A stretch of DNA of 64,000 nt, taken from contig JAEEWT010000007.1 of assembly GCA_016287755.1 (NCBI GenBank), positions 107,765 through 171,764 on the forward strand. Reading direction: 5' to 3'. The DNA is from Prevotella sp. GTDB lineage: Bacteria > Bacteroidota > Bacteroidia > Bacteroidales > Bacteroidaceae. Positions 28,483-36,435 of the stretch are shown piece after piece. Position 1 is the stretch's first letter. Every line of letters starts with the position of its first letter. The notes under the pieces are model-generated. The model was not told where the DNA came from and did no database searches. It worked only from the letters and a program-made list of their open reading frames with translations. A program made the position numbers and the translations under genes.

Positions 28483-29571
28483 ATGAGCACTACCGAAACG
28501 CAGAATTTGTGTGGCCTGAAAAAAGAAGATTTTCAGACCACGTTAAACGGAAAGAATACGAATCTGTACATCCTGAAAAACAGTCAGGGGTATGAAGTAG
28601 CCATCACGAATTACGGAGGCGCAGTTGTTGCCATCATGGTGCCCGACAAGAACGGGAATGTGGCCAACGTCATTCAGGGTTACGACAACATCAAGGACAT
28701 CATTAACACACCCGAGCCTTACCGCTCCACCCTTATTGGTCGTTACGGCAACCGCATCAAGGACGGTAAGTTCACCCTCAACGGGAAAGAGTACAACCTG
28801 GCCATCAACAATGCCCCCAACGCCCTTCACGGCGGTCCTGCTGGCTTCCACGCCCAGGTATGGGATGCGTTCCAGATGAGCGACAACACCCTTGTACTGA
28901 ACTATGTATCCCCTTATCTGGAGGAAGGTTTCACCGGAGAGATGAAGGTCACCGTGGTTTATTCATTCAGCGACGATAACGAATTGGTTATCGGCTACAT
29001 GGCTACCACCAACAAGAAGACCATCATCAACCTCACCAACCACGGTTATTTCTCATTGGCAGGCATCGCCGAACCTACACCGACCGTTGACGACCTGATT
29101 TGCGAGATCAATGCCGACTTCTTCATCCCCGTTGACAATACATGTATTCCTACGGGTGAGATCCTCAAGGTGGAGGGAACACCGTTCGATTTCCGCAAGC
29201 CGAAGGCTGTGGGACAGGATATTGATGCCGACAATGAGCAGATCAAGAATGGTAATGGCTACGACCACTGCTATGTACTGAACAAGAAGGAAGAAGGTGA
29301 ACTGAGCTTTGCCGCCCGCATCACAGAGCCCAATAGTGGCCGAACCATGGAGGTTTATACCACTGAGCCCGGTATGCAGTTCTATTCCGACAATTGGGGA
29401 ACAGGTCAGAAAGGTCAGCATGGTGCTACCTTCCCGCGCCGCAGCGCCGTTTGCTTTGAGGCACAGCACTTCCCCGACAGTCCGAACCGTCCTTACTTCC
29501 CCTCTGTTGTTATCCGTCCAGGACAGCAGTACAAGCAGAAGACGATCTATAAGTTCGGCGTCGTTCGCTAA
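28483..29571 (+). CDS. galM: Aldose 1-epimerase (galactose mutarotase)
   Basis: 362 residues interconverting alpha and beta anomers of galactose or related sugars. Catalytic His residues sit in GRYGNRI...NALHGGPAGFH (about 100) and NLTNHGYFSLAG (about 185). The catalytic Glu is in AVCFEAQHFPDSPN (about 325). No signal peptide, so cytoplasmic. It precedes galK by 36 bp, forming a two-gene galactose unit. The upstream region has a promoter-like TTACTTTGC close to the extended promoter type. A second, exported homologue lies at 35212. Confidence 0.93.
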   Translation: MSTTETQNLCGLKKEDFQTTLNGKNTNLYILKNSQGYEVAITNYGGAVVAIMVPDKNGNVANVIQGYDNIKDIINTPEPYRSTLIGRYGNRIKDGKFTLNGKEYNLAINNAPNALHGGPAGFHAQVWDAFQMSDNTLVLNYVSPYLEEGFTGEMKVTVVYSFSDDNELVIGYMATTNKKTIINLTNHGYFSLAGIAEPTPTVDDLICEINADFFIPVDNTCIPTGEILKVEGTPFDFRKPKAVGQDIDADNEQIKNGNGYDHCYVLNKKEEGELSFAARITEPNSGRTMEVYTTEPGMQFYSDNWGTGQKGQHGATFPRRSAVCFEAQHFPDSPNRPYFPSVVIRPGQQYKQKTIYKFGVVR

Positions 29572-29607
29572 CCCCTTTCCGACAATCTTCTAAAAAGATA
29601 CAAGCTT

Positions 29608-30774
29608 ATGATGAAAATTGATCATGTAAGAAGTCGCTTCGTGAAGCACTTCGATGGTTTGACCGGTAACGTCTATTCGTCACCGGGTCGTATTAACCTG
29701 ATTGGTGAGCATACCGATTACAACGGTGGTTTCGTATTCCCAGGTGCCGTAGATTGCGGTATTATGGCTGAGATGCGTGCCAATGGCACCGAAGACACCG
29801 TGATGGCTTATGCTATCGATCTGAAGGACCGTGTTGATTTCAAGCTCAGCGACCCGAAGGGGCCGAAAGCCAGCTGGGCACGCTATATCTACGGCATTGC
29901 CAAAGAGATGCAGAAGTTAGGTGTTCCCGTAAAGGGTTTCAACATCGCCTTCTCAGGTGATGTGCCTCTGGGAGCTGGTATGTCTTCCTCTGCTGCCATG
30001 GAGAGCTGCTTCGCCTTCGGTTTGAACGATATCTTCGGCGACAACAAGGTGAGTCTGTGGGACATGGCCTTGGCTGGTCAGGCCACCGAGCATAACTACT
30101 GCGGCGTGAACTGCGGCATCATGGACCAGTTCGCCAGCGTGTTCGGACAGGCTGGTAAGCTGATGCGTCTCGACTGCCGTAGCAGGGAGTTCGAGTACTT
30201 CCCCTTCGACCCGAAGGGCTATAAGCTCGTTCTGCTGAACTCTTGCGTAAAGCATGAGTTGGCCGGATCGCCCTATAACGACCGCCGTCGTTCTTGCGAG
30301 AACGTGGTGAAGGCCATTGCTGCCAAGCATCCCGAAGGCAAATTCGAGACTTTGCGCGACTGTACTTGGGAGCAGCTCGATGAGGTGCGTGCTGAGGTAG
30401 GCGAAGAAGACTACAAGCGTGCTCACTTCGTTTTGGGCGAGAAAGACCGTGTGTTGGCTGTTTGCGACGCACTGGTGGCTGGTGACTACGAGACCGTTGG
30501 AAAGAAGATGTACGAGACTCACGAGGGCTTGTCGAAAGAGTATGAAGTATCGTGCGAGGAACTCGACTTCCTGAACGAGGTAGCCAAGGAGAATGGCGTG
30601 ACAGGTAGTCGTATCATGGGTGGCGGCTTCGGCGGCTGCACCATCAACCTTGTCAAGGACGAACTGTACGACAAGTTCATTGCTGATGCCCGTGCTAAGT
30701 ACCGTGCTAAGTTCAACCGTGACCTGAAGGTTTACGACGTGGTGATTGGCGACGGTGCACGCAAGCTTTGCTAA
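29608..30774 (+). CDS. galK: Galactokinase
   Basis: 388-residue GHMP kinase phosphorylating galactose at C1 (Leloir pathway). Substrate motif GRINLIGEHTDYNGGFVFP near residue 30, ATP loop PLGAGMSSSAAMES near 120, and C-terminal MGGGFGGCTINLV near 335 are intact. Two ATGs in tandem (29608 and 29611) are equally possible. It follows galM and is ended by a 7-bp array and a strong terminator at 30852-30881. galT and galE are not in the window. Confidence 0.96.
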   Translation: MMKIDHVRSRFVKHFDGLTGNVYSSPGRINLIGEHTDYNGGFVFPGAVDCGIMAEMRANGTEDTVMAYAIDLKDRVDFKLSDPKGPKASWARYIYGIAKEMQKLGVPVKGFNIAFSGDVPLGAGMSSSAAMESCFAFGLNDIFGDNKVSLWDMALAGQATEHNYCGVNCGIMDQFASVFGQAGKLMRLDCRSREFEYFPFDPKGYKLVLLNSCVKHELAGSPYNDRRRSCENVVKAIAAKHPEGKFETLRDCTWEQLDEVRAEVGEEDYKRAHFVLGEKDRVLAVCDALVAGDYETVGKKMYETHEGLSKEYEVSCEELDFLNEVAKENGVTGSRIMGGGFGGCTINLVKDELYDKFIADARAKYRAKFNRDLKVYDVVIGDGARKLC

Positions 30775-30780
30775 TATTTA

Positions 30781-30822
30781 GAAGCAAGAAGCAAGAAGCA
30801 AGAGGTTAGAAGTAAGAGGTTA
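30781..30822 (+). repeat. Heptamer array after galK
   Basis: Six 7-bp units, GAAGCAA x3 then GAGGTTA/GAAGTAA/GAGGTTA, starting six bases after the galK stop. Confidence 0.9.
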
Positions 30823-30851
30823 CTCCATGCTTCTCTTCGAATCATTAATAA

Positions 30852-30887
30852 GTAAGGGCGGATCGTTTGATCCGCCCTTACCTTTTT
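30852..30887 (+). terminator. Intrinsic terminator of galM-galK
   Basis: GTAAGGGCGGATC and GATCCGCCCTTAC form a perfect 13-bp stem around GTTT, followed by CTTTTT. The stem may also slow transcription of the convergent small gene at 30900. Confidence 0.9.
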
Positions 30888-30899
30888 ATATATAGGATG

Positions 30900-31055
30900 T
30901 TATTCTCCTAACAAATCCCAGAGCATATCCTGCATCTTTGCTTCAGAATTTGTCGGGTTCTGTAAGTCTTGCAAAAGCTCAACAGACGACATCTCCATCA
31001 GGTGCTGAATCACCACCACTTTTACCTTAATCTCAGGTTTGCTATATTTTTTCAT
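30900..31055 (-). CDS. Small Lys-rich-start protein (51 aa), Bacteroidales type
   Basis: Starts MKKYSKPEIKVKVVV and ends MLWDLLGE. I recall many Bacteroidales and Prevotella genomes carrying short proteins that begin KKYxKPEI, but I know of no assigned function. It has no signal peptide or Cys. The ATG at 31055 lies 54 bp downstream of the stop of the OB-fold surface protein gene on the same strand, so the two may be cotranscribed. It could be a peptide precursor or a regulator; that is open. Confidence 0.6.
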   Translation of the reverse strand: MKKYSKPEIKVKVVVIQHLMEMSSVELLQDLQNPTNSEAKMQDMLWDLLGE

Positions 31056-31109
31056 GTTATTTGCTTTTTAAAGTGAATAATAGTGTCTTGAACTCTCTTA
31101 TGGAAGTAG

Positions 31110-33134
31110 TTACTTCACCACCTTCTTACCGTTGATGATATAAACACCCTTCTGCTGAGCATTCTTCACACGGATACCACCGATGGTGTAGATTTCAATG
31201 TTTTCGTTCTGAGCCTTCACCTCGTTAATAGCAGTAGTTCCGCTGAAATCGATAAAGATCTTTGCACCAGAAGCCGCATCAACAGGCAGATAAGCCTTTC
31301 TTGCAGGGAATGTACCTGCATTACTAAGATGGAAAGCACCATCCTTCAAGATGTAAGCTTCACCTTTAGCAATATCTTTTTCCTTCAAAGTACCCACCAA
31401 CATGTTTCCAGATAATGCATTTCCCTTCTCGCCATAAGCGTATGCGATATTAACCGTACCGCTGCCTTCGACGAGCAAGCCTGTACCCGATTCAATAATA
31501 CCGGCTTCTACCTTCTGTACTAATGCCTTGTCTTTACCAACCTGTGTTACGATATACACGTTCTGATCCTCTATTTCAATCGGATAAGGAGAGCAGAAGG
31601 TAGCCAAACCGCTTGCTGGCATCTCCAGAGAAGCACTTGCTTTAACAAGGTAGCAATCCTTTAACTCCAACTTAGTATTCTTGTCTTTATCAACATATTT
31701 CTGCAACTTACCCAAGAAGGTTACTTGATCTCCTTCCACAAACAAATCCAAGTCGTCATCCCCCGTAAACTTCTCATTATCAAGACCTAGACCATGATAG
31801 ACAAATAGTTTGGCCTCACCGTCTTTGGTGTCAGAAAGATACAGATCAACAGTTCCAGTGAATTTACCTTCATATCCATTATCATAGTTGGGGGCACCAA
31901 CAACATAACCTGTTACCTGGTAATAATCAAATGCTGTTTGATTGTCAGCCAACGCGTCTATAACTTCCAAAGCCTCAGTTACATTCACCTCGAATGTCTC
32001 AGGATCTGCACCATCTTCATAATCCTCAAAGTAGGCGTTTGCTACCTGTATCTGATCCTTTGCTGCATAATAACCACGGTTTCCAATGATAGTAATATAA
32101 CCACCGTTCTTAATTCCATACTTTCCTACAAGTTCCTGGAATTTTTTCTTATCCCCTCCCTTTTCACTAAGCACACCATATACATAGACAGAACCGGTTT
32201 TATCTACAAGGTCGAAGTTTCCATACTTATCACCATCTTTCAGGTTCGTTACCATACCTCTCAGGCGATACCATTCAGTAGTGCTTACAGGTTCAGCTAT
32301 GAAATCTTCAACGGTTATATTCTGAATTGTAGGTTCAGGGGTTTGACCCTTTTCCAAATCCACGAAATAAGCATTCGTTACCTCATCAGTTATCACATCA
32401 TCTTTAATATGTGTATAGCGATTACCTATAATGGTAAGGATATCACCCTCCTCAATACCAAGTTTAGTAAACGATCCACTCTGTTGACCACCTTTTTGCT
32501 CTGCCAAACCATAGACATAAACGGAACCGCTCGCATCCTCCAAATAGAAGTTACCATATTGCTTATTCTTGATCTCCCCAACGGTACCTGTCAACTGATA
32601 CCAGACATCCTCGCTGTCTTCAGCCTCAAGGAATTTAGCAATCGTCACTTCACGTATGTCATCATTGCCAACTTCACCATTGATAACAATACTCTTCAAT
32701 TGGGTACTACCTGCTTCTGCTGGAATATAGAAAACAACCTCATTTGCACTACCAGTCCAGACATTTCCTTCCAACTCACCATCATTGGAGTTGGTTGCAA
32801 GAGTGAATTTTCCACCATGATTGAATATAATCGTCTCGATTCCGCTACCGGAAATCGTTATTGTACCAGAATAAATACGAAGGCGAGGCGTGTTATTCCA
32901 GATACAATTAGCGTTCTTTTCTGGATCATCACCAACAGAAACAGTTACTGTGTAACCATCAATTGCAATCGATTTAGCATCATTAATGATTGCTCCAATG
33001 CCTTCACTATCAAATGTGACGGTCGGGAACAAGGTTGCATAATCTTCTTCAAAATCAAATGTCACTTGTGCACTCGCAGTCAAACCAACGAATGCCAATA
33101 AGGCGATAAGCCCATAGCGTAGTTTTTTGTACAT
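31110..33134 (-). CDS. Secreted protein with OB-fold-like repeats and C-terminal sorting-like tail
   Basis: 674 residues. The signal peptide ends at GLTASAQ. Three repeated modules of ~110 residues carry the same core (WYQLTGTVGEIKNKQYGNFYLEDASG, WYRLRGMVTNLKDGDKYGNFDLVD, YYQVTGYVVGA...GTVDLYLSD). Each has a VYVYG or LFVYHG strand and a GDILTIIGNR or GDQVTFLGKL strand, a five-strand OB-fold-like pattern. The end, IYTIGGIRV...QQKGVYIINGKKVVK, matches the tail of two other secreted proteins here and resembles a type IX sorting signal. The ligand is unknown. Confidence 0.8.
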   Translation of the reverse strand: MYKKLRYGLIALLAFVGLTASAQVTFDFEEDYATLFPTVTFDSEGIGAIINDAKSIAIDGYTVTVSVGDDPEKNANCIWNNTPRLRIYSGTITISGSGIETIIFNHGGKFTLATNSNDGELEGNVWTGSANEVVFYIPAEAGSTQLKSIVINGEVGNDDIREVTIAKFLEAEDSEDVWYQLTGTVGEIKNKQYGNFYLEDASGSVYVYGLAEQKGGQQSGSFTKLGIEEGDILTIIGNRYTHIKDDVITDEVTNAYFVDLEKGQTPEPTIQNITVEDFIAEPVSTTEWYRLRGMVTNLKDGDKYGNFDLVDKTGSVYVYGVLSEKGGDKKKFQELVGKYGIKNGGYITIIGNRGYYAAKDQIQVANAYFEDYEDGADPETFEVNVTEALEVIDALADNQTAFDYYQVTGYVVGAPNYDNGYEGKFTGTVDLYLSDTKDGEAKLFVYHGLGLDNEKFTGDDDLDLFVEGDQVTFLGKLQKYVDKDKNTKLELKDCYLVKASASLEMPASGLATFCSPYPIEIEDQNVYIVTQVGKDKALVQKVEAGIIESGTGLLVEGSGTVNIAYAYGEKGNALSGNMLVGTLKEKDIAKGEAYILKDGAFHLSNAGTFPARKAYLPVDAASGAKIFIDFSGTTAINEVKAQNENIEIYTIGGIRVKNAQQKGVYIINGKKVVK

Positions 33135-33346
33135 AAGCTTTTAGTGTTTAAGTTATTAATAATAAATTGATAAGTTAATTCTCTTCAAGTAATTCTTTTA
33201 TCGCAGCGCAGGTCTGTCAAAAGGTATTTTACTACTATGTTGCAAAGTTACAAAATATATCTGAAACGACCAAAAAACAAGGGGGCGTAGCGTGCAAAAT
33301 TCTGTTAAGATTTCAAAGAAATACTGTTAAACTAAACAAAGATGTA

Positions 33347-33506
33347 CTTTGTGACTTTTGACTTTGTGACATTAAGGAGGTTCATTAGGTGCGGAAATAG
33401 TCGGAGTAAAATTTTATTATTATATAATAATATAATAATAACTCATAATAATAGCCTTCTGCACTTTCCCAAGGTACTTATTGTCACAAATTCACATGTC
33501 ACAAAG
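33347..33506. repeat. Symmetric TTTGTGAC/GTCACAAA array around an AT-rich core
   Basis: CTTTGTGAC occurs at 33347 and 33362 (15-bp step). GTCACAAA occurs at 33483 and 33498 (again 15-bp step) in opposite orientation. Between them is an AT-only core, 33411-33445 (TTATTATTATATAATAATA type). CTTTGTGACAT (33362-33372) and ATGTCACAAAG (33496-33506) are perfect inverses. The 651-bp gap (33135-33785) holds no convincing gene. Confidence 0.8.
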
Positions 33507-33710
33507 GCACATATTGTACTGAAAAGGTTGACTCGAACAACGGAAATGGTTGACCCTTTTCCTGAAAAGGATGACTCCTCACTCCTCGTAAATGCCGCGC
33601 TCTCTATGAGCGAGAACGTCATTCACTGGGAGTAAATGCCGTGCTTAGTATCTTTTAACAGAAAACAGGTGCTTTGTTAACGGATTTTTGCACCCTACAG
33701 GGGGTGGTTT

Positions 33711-33742
33711 TTTGGTTGTCTAAAAAAAACGATGTACCTTTG
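33711..33742 (+). promoter_or_regulatory. Promoter of the DUF4380-like protein gene
   Basis: TTTG at 33711-33714, 20-bp spacer, TACCTTTG at 33735-33742, 43 bp before the ATG at 33786. A small hairpin CACCC-TACAG-GGGGTG with TTTTTT lies just upstream. Confidence 0.75.
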
Positions 33743-33785
33743 CGAAGAATTATCAACTATGTCGAATCATTATCAAAAATAACGT

Positions 33786-34664
33786 ATGAAAAGAACGATC
33801 ACATTGCTTATGGCAACCGTCTGGATGGGATGCGCAACCCTGTTTGCCGCCAACCAGAACATCAAGGAATTAGGAGAATCGAAGTATCTCATCGAAGTGG
33901 GCGACCTGTCGATGGTGGTCAACGCAGCTACTGGAGGTAAGATCCTTTCGTTCAAGTACAAGGACCAGGAAGTGATCTCGCAGTTGAACAGACCCGAGCA
34001 GTTTGGCAGCACCTTCTGGACCAGTCCGCAGAAAGAATGGAACTGGCCACCGGTACAGGAATACGACAAGCGCCCGTATAAGGCCGAGCTGAAGGACGAT
34101 AAGCTGGTGCTTACCAGCGAGGTGTCTTCCCGACTGGGTTTCCGCATTGGTAAGGAGTTCACCGTGGATGCAAAGCGTAAAGCCATTGTTGTCACCTACT
34201 CCATCAAGAACGAGAGCAACCAGACCAAGAAGGTAGCCCCTTGGGAGATCACCCGTGTAGCCAACGAAGGACAGATCTTCTTCGATGCACCCTTGGAGGG
34301 TATTACACCTGCCGGACTGATGACGTTCGAGAAGAAAGACGGTGCTGTATGGTATCAGACCGACGAGACCAACGCGAACCGTAAGATCAATGCCGATGGT
34401 AAGGGTTGGCTGGCCTACACGAACGGAAGTCTGTTGCTGGTGAAGAAATTCAAGGACCTCGATATCTCACAGCCCGCTCCCGAGGAGGCAGAGATCCAGG
34501 TGTATGTGAACCGCGGCAAGACCTATATCGAACTGGAGAGTCAAGGTGCCTACACCACACTTGAGCCAGGACAATCCCTTGTATGGCCCGTGAAATGGTA
34601 CCTCCTTCCTTGCGACGGCATGGCTGCCAAGAAGATGGTGAAGAAGGTGAAGAAGTTGAAGTAA
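33786..34664 (+). CDS. Secreted DUF4380-like (mutarotase-fold) protein
   Basis: 292 residues with a signal peptide ending near TLFAAN. The body is a beta-rich chain resembling DUF4380 proteins of the galactose-mutarotase superfamily (GKILSFKYKDQEVISQ, GSTFWTSPQKEWNWPPVQEYD, and ITRVANEGQIFF). It is probably periplasmic and carbohydrate-binding, but no catalytic function is known to me. The C-terminus is very basic (KKMVKKVKKLK). Preceded by its own strong promoter. Confidence 0.75.
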   Translation: MKRTITLLMATVWMGCATLFAANQNIKELGESKYLIEVGDLSMVVNAATGGKILSFKYKDQEVISQLNRPEQFGSTFWTSPQKEWNWPPVQEYDKRPYKAELKDDKLVLTSEVSSRLGFRIGKEFTVDAKRKAIVVTYSIKNESNQTKKVAPWEITRVANEGQIFFDAPLEGITPAGLMTFEKKDGAVWYQTDETNANRKINADGKGWLAYTNGSLLLVKKFKDLDISQPAPEEAEIQVYVNRGKTYIELESQGAYTTLEPGQSLVWPVKWYLLPCDGMAAKKMVKKVKKLK

Positions 34665-34670
34665 GGGGGA

Positions 34671-34770
34671 GGCCACCCCAAAGGGTGGCCTTCGAGGAAG
34701 GAGGAAGGACGAAGGAGGAAGGAGAAATGATTTGTGGAGTGAGGAGTGTGGAGTGAGGAGTGAGAATACC
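34671..34770. repeat. Hairpin and two heptamer arrays after the DUF4380-like gene
   Basis: GGCCACCC-CAAA-GGGTGGCC forms a hairpin at 34672-34691. GAGGAAG/GACGAAG units with 7-bp step follow at 34694-34721. GTGGAGT/GAGGAGT units with 7-bp step lie at 34734-34761. An 8-bp-step stretch GGCGCGGG follows near 34785-34815. Confidence 0.8.
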
Positions 34771-34892
34771 ACTAAATCTCGGAGGCGCGGGGGCGCGGGG
34801 GTGCGGTGGCGCGAGATTACCACTAAGGTTTCGTAATATCGTTATCACTTAATCACGACATCACGACATCTCGCGCCAGCGACCTGGCGTAA

Positions 34893-34935
34893 GCCGAAAA
34901 AAAAGATAAGCCGCCCCTTTGATGGGGCGAGCTTA
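34893..34935 (-). terminator. Hairpin with U-run on minus strand
   Basis: On the minus strand TAAGCTCGCCCC and GGGGCGGCTTA pair around ATCAAA and are followed by TCTTTTTTTTT. No minus-strand gene lies immediately upstream (34936-35211), so it may end an unannotated RNA or be part of a repeat element. Confidence 0.6.
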
Positions 34936-34969
34936 CCTTAATGAACGAGCGACGAGGAGGAGCGGTTAA

Positions 34970-35080
34970 GCCTTCCCATATAGGGGAAGGTTTGGTTAGG
35001 GTGGATGTTTCTTTTGCCTCTTTTCTTTGCGCCAAAGAAAAAGAGGAAGTAAAAGTTTGTTTCTTTACAAAGAAAGAACG
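34970..35080. repeat. C-rich palindrome and TTTCTTTG palindrome
   Basis: CTTCCCATATAGGGGAAGG followed by TTTGGTTAGGGTGG is one copy of a C-rich element also seen at 39575, 51765 and 53175. Next comes an imperfect ~45-bp palindrome of CTTTTnCTnCCTCTTT type around TTTG-CGC-CAAAG. No gene is seen from 34665 to 35211. Confidence 0.65.
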
Positions 35081-35165
35081 TGGTTAAAAAGTGTCAAAAA
35101 TACACTTTGAACAGCATTTTATGTTGTAAAACATACTAATGAAAGATACAACCTATTGAATTTAT

Positions 35166-35179
35166 GTGTAATTTTACAC
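35166..35179 (+). promoter_or_regulatory. Candidate operator/promoter of the arabinose operon
   Basis: GTGTAA-TT-TTACAC is an inverted repeat 33 bp before the start of the mutarotase gene. The stretch TGTGTAA, TTT, CCCAAATT is shared in the same order with the GH51 gene promoter (56455-56476). Neither has a TTTG -33. An AraR site is a reasonable guess, not shown. Confidence 0.4.
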
Positions 35180-35211
35180 CCAAATTCAATTCATTTCTAA
35201 ACAATCACATT

Positions 35212-36381
35212 ATGAAAGCTTTAAAAAGAATGCTCATGGGAGCCGGAATGGCAGCCATTCTGCTCTCTGCCTGTTCAGGCAACGACTCAAAATTAACCGT
35301 TTCGGGACTGAATCCCGCAGCCTTTGACACCACCATCAATGAGAAGCCCGTAAAGCTCTACACATTGAAGAACCACAACGGTATGGAGGTGTGCATCACT
35401 AACTTTGGTGGACGTATCGTTTCTCTGATGGTTCCCGACAAGGACAACAACCTTCAGGACGTGGTACTGGGTTATGACAACGTGGCTCAGTATGCCGACT
35501 CTGTGAACTCTCCCAGCGACTTCGGTGCCTCCATCGGTCGTTACGCTAACCGCATCAAGAACGGTTTGATTACCATCGACGGTAAGACCATCCAGTTGCC
35601 ACGCAACAACTTCGGTCACTGTCTGCACGGCGGTTTCTCAGGCTGGCAGTATCAGGTATATGATGCCGTACAGTCGAACGACTCTACCTTGGTGCTGACC
35701 ATGAACTCTCCCGACGGCGATAACAACTTCCCCGGAAACGTGAAAGCCGACGTGACCTTCATCGTTCGCAGCAACAACAGTATCGACATCTCTTATACCG
35801 CCACAACCGACCAGAAGACGGTGATCAATATGACCAACCACTCATACTTCAACCTCAATGGCGATCCTAACGAGACCATCGAGAACCACATCCTGCATGT
35901 GAACTCTTACTACTATACTCCAACCGATGATACTTACATGACCACTGGTGACACCGCTTGGGTGAAGGGTACTCCGATGGACTTCATGGAGCCCGTGGAA
36001 GTGGGTAAGAACGTGAACAACTTCGACTACAAGGCCATTAAGAACGCCAACGGTTTCGACCACAACTGGTGTCTCGCCTCCTATCACGACGGTAAAGGTA
36101 ACGAGAAGCAGCTGGCCGCCAGTCTGTACTCTCCCAAAACAGGTATCATGCTCGAGGTCTATACCAACGAGCCGGGTATCCAGGTGTACTCAGGTAACTT
36201 CCTCGAAGGAAAGGTTGCCGGTAAGAAGGGCATCAAGTACCAGAAGCACGCAGGTATCTGTCTGGAGACACAGAAGTATCCCGACACCCCCAACAAGCCC
36301 AAGTGGCCCTCTGCTTTCCTGAACCCGGGTGAGAAATACTACTCACACTGTATCTTCAAGTTCGGTGTTGTAAAGCAGTAA
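35212..36381 (+). CDS. araM: Exported lipoprotein aldose 1-epimerase
   Basis: 389 residues from ATG 35212; an upstream in-frame ATG at 35164 overlaps the promoter. The signal peptide has a lipobox LLSACSG, so the protein is anchored in the envelope. Mutarotase motifs: GRYANRIKNG...FGHCLHGGFSGW, MTNHSYFNLNG and GICLETQKYPDTPN with the catalytic Glu. It is the first gene of an operon with transporter, Nudix regulator, araD, araA and araB, so it most likely mutarotates arabinose before uptake. The homologous gene in the Bacteroides arabinose cluster is called araM. Confidence 0.85.
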   Translation: MKALKRMLMGAGMAAILLSACSGNDSKLTVSGLNPAAFDTTINEKPVKLYTLKNHNGMEVCITNFGGRIVSLMVPDKDNNLQDVVLGYDNVAQYADSVNSPSDFGASIGRYANRIKNGLITIDGKTIQLPRNNFGHCLHGGFSGWQYQVYDAVQSNDSTLVLTMNSPDGDNNFPGNVKADVTFIVRSNNSIDISYTATTDQKTVINMTNHSYFNLNGDPNETIENHILHVNSYYYTPTDDTYMTTGDTAWVKGTPMDFMEPVEVGKNVNNFDYKAIKNANGFDHNWCLASYHDGKGNEKQLAASLYSPKTGIMLEVYTNEPGIQVYSGNFLEGKVAGKKGIKYQKHAGICLETQKYPDTPNKPKWPSAFLNPGEKYYSHCIFKFGVVKQ

Positions 36382-36435
36382 GCCTACAAGACTATTACAC
36401 ATTATTAATAATATAACTTATAACAATCAGAAAAC

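Noticed and set aside
31938..33101. 387-codon plus-strand frame opposite the OB-fold protein
   Set aside because: Low-complexity antisense frame; the minus-strand frame has signal peptide, repeats and tail.
33342..33635. 97-codon frame in the gene-free region
   Set aside because: It spans the GTGAC array and AT core, has no ribosome binding site or recognisable motif.
34893..34935. End of a minus-strand gene between 34936 and 35211
   Set aside because: The hairpin looks like a terminator but no coding frame or RNA family was recognised upstream of it, so no gene is called.
35164..35211. Upstream ATG for the arabinose-operon mutarotase
   Set aside because: It would start within the operator-like inverted repeat and precede the signal peptide with unrelated residues.
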